Shown: piece after piece, positions 62,402 to 64,000 of the stretch
Layout of the letters: each line of letters opens with the position of its first letter
Position numbering within the stretch: the stretch's first letter is position 1
Source: Niastella sp.
GTDB lineage: Bacteria > Bacteroidota > Bacteroidia > Chitinophagales > Chitinophagaceae
Reading direction: 5' to 3'
DNA: 64,000 nucleotides
Assembly (NCBI GenBank): GCA_016710595.1
Contig: JADJVM010000008.1
Location: 558,001-622,000 of the forward strand
Notes under the pieces: generated by a model
Told to the model about the DNA's origin: nothing
Database searches by the model: none
Seen by the model: only the letters and a program-made list of their open reading frames with translations
Position numbers and translations under genes: made by a program

Positions 62402-63799
62402 TTATTTTCCTTTGCCCCATCCAAACCAATCGTTTCCGTTGGCATATAACATCAATGCCAGTAAAATAATCATCCCGACTACCTGGGCATATTCTAAAAA
62501 TTTATCGCTGGGCTTACGGCCGGTGATCATTTCTACCAATGTAAATAAAACATGGCCGCCATCTAATGCCGGTATGGGCAACAAATTCATAAATGCCAGT
62601 ACAATAGAAAAGAATGCAGTGATGCTCCAGAACTGGTGCCAGTTCCACTCATCACCCGAAAATACAGAGCCCATAGCTTTGAACCCACCGACTGCTTTAT
62701 ATGATTCGGTGCTGGGAGAAAGAATTAAAATGAACTGGTCCACATAATCTTTAAGCGATGTGATGGCTAATTTAAACCCGGCGGGAAATGAGTTGAATAA
62801 ATTATAAGAAGTGTGTTCGTATTTGAATAATTTCAGGCTGTCGTATTGCGGAAAAGATAATAAAGTAGGCCCCATTTTACCATCATCATTCAAATGTACC
62901 GGTAAATTAATCAGGCTGCCTTTACGATCTACGGTAAGGTTTACGGTTTCATTTTTATGGCTGTCAAAATAAGTAGCTGCTTCATCTAAAAACTGTACTG
63001 GAACTGAATCTACTTTTACAATTTTATCCCAGTATTGTAAATGTGCCCTGGCGGCGGGTGTGGTATCTTTTGCATCAAATTCGCCCATGATGGCCGGGAT
63101 ACGAGGTAAAAACATGGATCCTTTTGCACGTTTTTTTTCTACCAATGCGCCAATTAAGCGCCGTGGAATTTCTAAGCTGGTATCTTTACCATTACGCACA
63201 ATGTCAACAGAACCACCACCACTCAAAAGAATTTTTTTACCGGCATCTTCAAAATAATGGATGCTATCGCCATTTACAGATAAGAGTTTATCGCCATTGC
63301 GTAAGCCAATGTCGTACATCACAGAATCGGTGATCCAAATACCATTTTTAATGGATGAATTGATGATACGGTCCTGGCCCCATACCCATAATATCATGGC
63401 ATAAATAAAAAAAGCGAGGAGTACATTTACGGTTACGCCGCCCAGCATTATGATAAGCCTTTGCCAGGCCGGCTTACTGCGAAACTCAAATGGCTGGGGT
63501 GGCAATTTCAATTGATCTTTATCCATACTCTCATCAATCATCCCGGCAATTTTTACATAGCCGCCAAGCGGTAACCAACCAATGCCATACACGGTTTCAC
63601 CAATTTTCTTTTTAAAAATAGAAAACCAGGGATCGAAGAACAGGTAAAATTTTTCTACCCGGCATTTGAACCATTTGGCTGTAATAAAATGGCCAAACTC
63701 GTGAAGTACTACCAGTATTGAAAGTGAGAGCAGCAATTGGGCTACTTTAAGCCCTACACTACTCCAGTTGATTGCTAATAAAGTATCTGATAAAAACAT
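62402..63799 (-). CDS. rseP: Site-2 intramembrane metalloprotease RseP
   Basis: A 465-residue protease. The zinc motif HEFGH is at residues 33-37 on the first membrane helix (LSILVVLHEFGHFITAKWFKC), and the second metal ligand is in LDGGHVLFTLVEMITGR (about 404-420). Two PDZ segments lie between, the first around DSVMYDIGLRNGDKLLSVNGD and the second around TTPAARAHLQYWDKIVKVDSVP. Further helices are near the C-terminus. It cleaves anti-sigma factors and signal-peptide remnants within the membrane. A dxr-like gene lies upstream on the same strand, a usual Bacteroidota neighbour. Confidence 0.93.
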   Translation of the reverse strand: MFLSDTLLAINWSSVGLKVAQLLLSLSILVVLHEFGHFITAKWFKCRVEKFYLFFDPWFSIFKKKIGETVYGIGWLPLGGYVKIAGMIDESMDKDQLKLPPQPFEFRSKPAWQRLIIMLGGVTVNVLLAFFIYAMILWVWGQDRIINSSIKNGIWITDSVMYDIGLRNGDKLLSVNGDSIHYFEDAGKKILLSGGGSVDIVRNGKDTSLEIPRRLIGALVEKKRAKGSMFLPRIPAIMGEFDAKDTTPAARAHLQYWDKIVKVDSVPVQFLDEAATYFDSHKNETVNLTVDRKGSLINLPVHLNDDGKMGPTLLSFPQYDSLKLFKYEHTSYNLFNSFPAGFKLAITSLKDYVDQFILILSPSTESYKAVGGFKAMGSVFSGDEWNWHQFWSITAFFSIVLAFMNLLPIPALDGGHVLFTLVEMITGRKPSDKFLEYAQVVGMIILLALMLYANGNDWFGWGKGK

Positions 63800-63859
63800 C
63801 GGGGTATAAATAAATTGGGTTTATGATAAAGTGCCGGGCCGTGTTGCCACATGCATTGC

Positions 63860-63910
63860 AGTACAAGAGTGCGACGCAACGGTGATGCTATGAAAATCGG
63901 CTGCCGGGAC
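63860..63910 (+). repeat. Dispersed element between rseP and dxr (copy 2)
   Basis: AGTACAAGAGTGCGACGC (63860-63877) repeats 40329-40346 exactly, followed by the same loosely conserved GATG...GCCGGG...CAT stretch. Here it lies between two minus-strand genes and points against them. Confidence 0.6.
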
Positions 63911-63920
63911 CATCTATGTT

Positions 63921-64000
63921 TTAAAGTTTTAATAAAGAAGCGGCGAAGTTACGTGCCTCACCATCACTGTCAAAATATTCCTCTAAAGAAGGGTTTTTAA
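63921..64000 (-). CDS. dxr: C-terminal end of probable 1-deoxy-D-xylulose 5-phosphate reductoisomerase
   Basis: Only the last 26 or so codons lie in the window. The frame reads KNPSLEEYFDSDGEARNFAASLLKL and stops at 63921-63923. This fits the C-terminal helix of Dxr (NPSLEDYxxxDxEAR), and the position directly upstream of rseP supports it. The rest is outside the window, so the call stays tentative. Confidence 0.55.
   Translation of the reverse strand, partial: KNPSLEEYFDSDGEARNFAASLLKL

Overview
The window looks like chromosome from a member of the Bacteroidota, most likely Chitinophagaceae. The base composition is AT-rich. Two proteins end in type IX secretion sorting domains and one is a PorP/SprF porin. 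LytS/LytTR regulation, DUF4230, DUF5683, DUF6445 and HXXEE proteins are present, and several starts are preceded by TAnnTTTG, the Bacteroidota -7 promoter box. The genus placement is inference. I saw no rRNA, tRNA or CRISPR array.

1-9 kb (minus strand): two small lipoproteins, then what reads as one signalling/metabolic operon. In transcription order it is an NTF2-like protein, a tyrosine-decarboxylase-like PLP enzyme, a FIST ligand-sensing protein, a soluble histidine kinase, and a receiver-adenylate cyclase. NnrD (NAD(P)HX repair) follows. 9-15 kb: a 1061-residue ELWxxDGT-repeat protein exported by type IX secretion, a GNAT enzyme, and three small membrane proteins.

15-25 kb is a decayed or error-rich stretch. 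A berberine-bridge-type FAD oxidase is broken exactly in its FAD-attachment motif. An esterase, a small GldM-C-like protein and a LytS kinase each read through after one homopolymer indel. Short remnants of an OmpA C-terminus and a DinB-like N-terminus remain. Intact genes in between include HXXEE, a DUF6445 oxygenase and a large unknown protein with a GNAT-like middle.

25.5-38.2 kb is an accessory region built like gene cassettes. A small lipoprotein is enclosed by a perfect inverted pair (GTTATGTGCC / GGCACATAAC). A 10-kb defence-type operon is enclosed by another (GTTATGCG / CGCATAAC). The operon is XRE regulator, PLD-SNF2 helicase, Eco57I-type methylase, SMC-like ATPase with a possible HEPN tail, and a free-standing PLD nuclease, tightly packed and partly overlapping. 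An IS3-family element with 24-bp terminal repeats and a broken orfB sits 20 bp downstream of it. This is the best candidate for an under-described system in the window.

38.4-64 kb is mostly ordinary core genome: glutaryl-CoA and 3-hydroxybutyryl-CoA dehydrogenases, a type B type IX adhesin with its PorP partner, YigZ, RibD, PrmC, ExbB/ExbD, an SPFH protein, PepT, SlyD-like FKBP, NamZ, a phosphoesterase, ParA/ParB, DUF5683, DapB, RseP and the end of a probable Dxr. A dispersed element containing GTACAAGAGTGCGACGC occurs in the gcdH leader and again between rseP and dxr.
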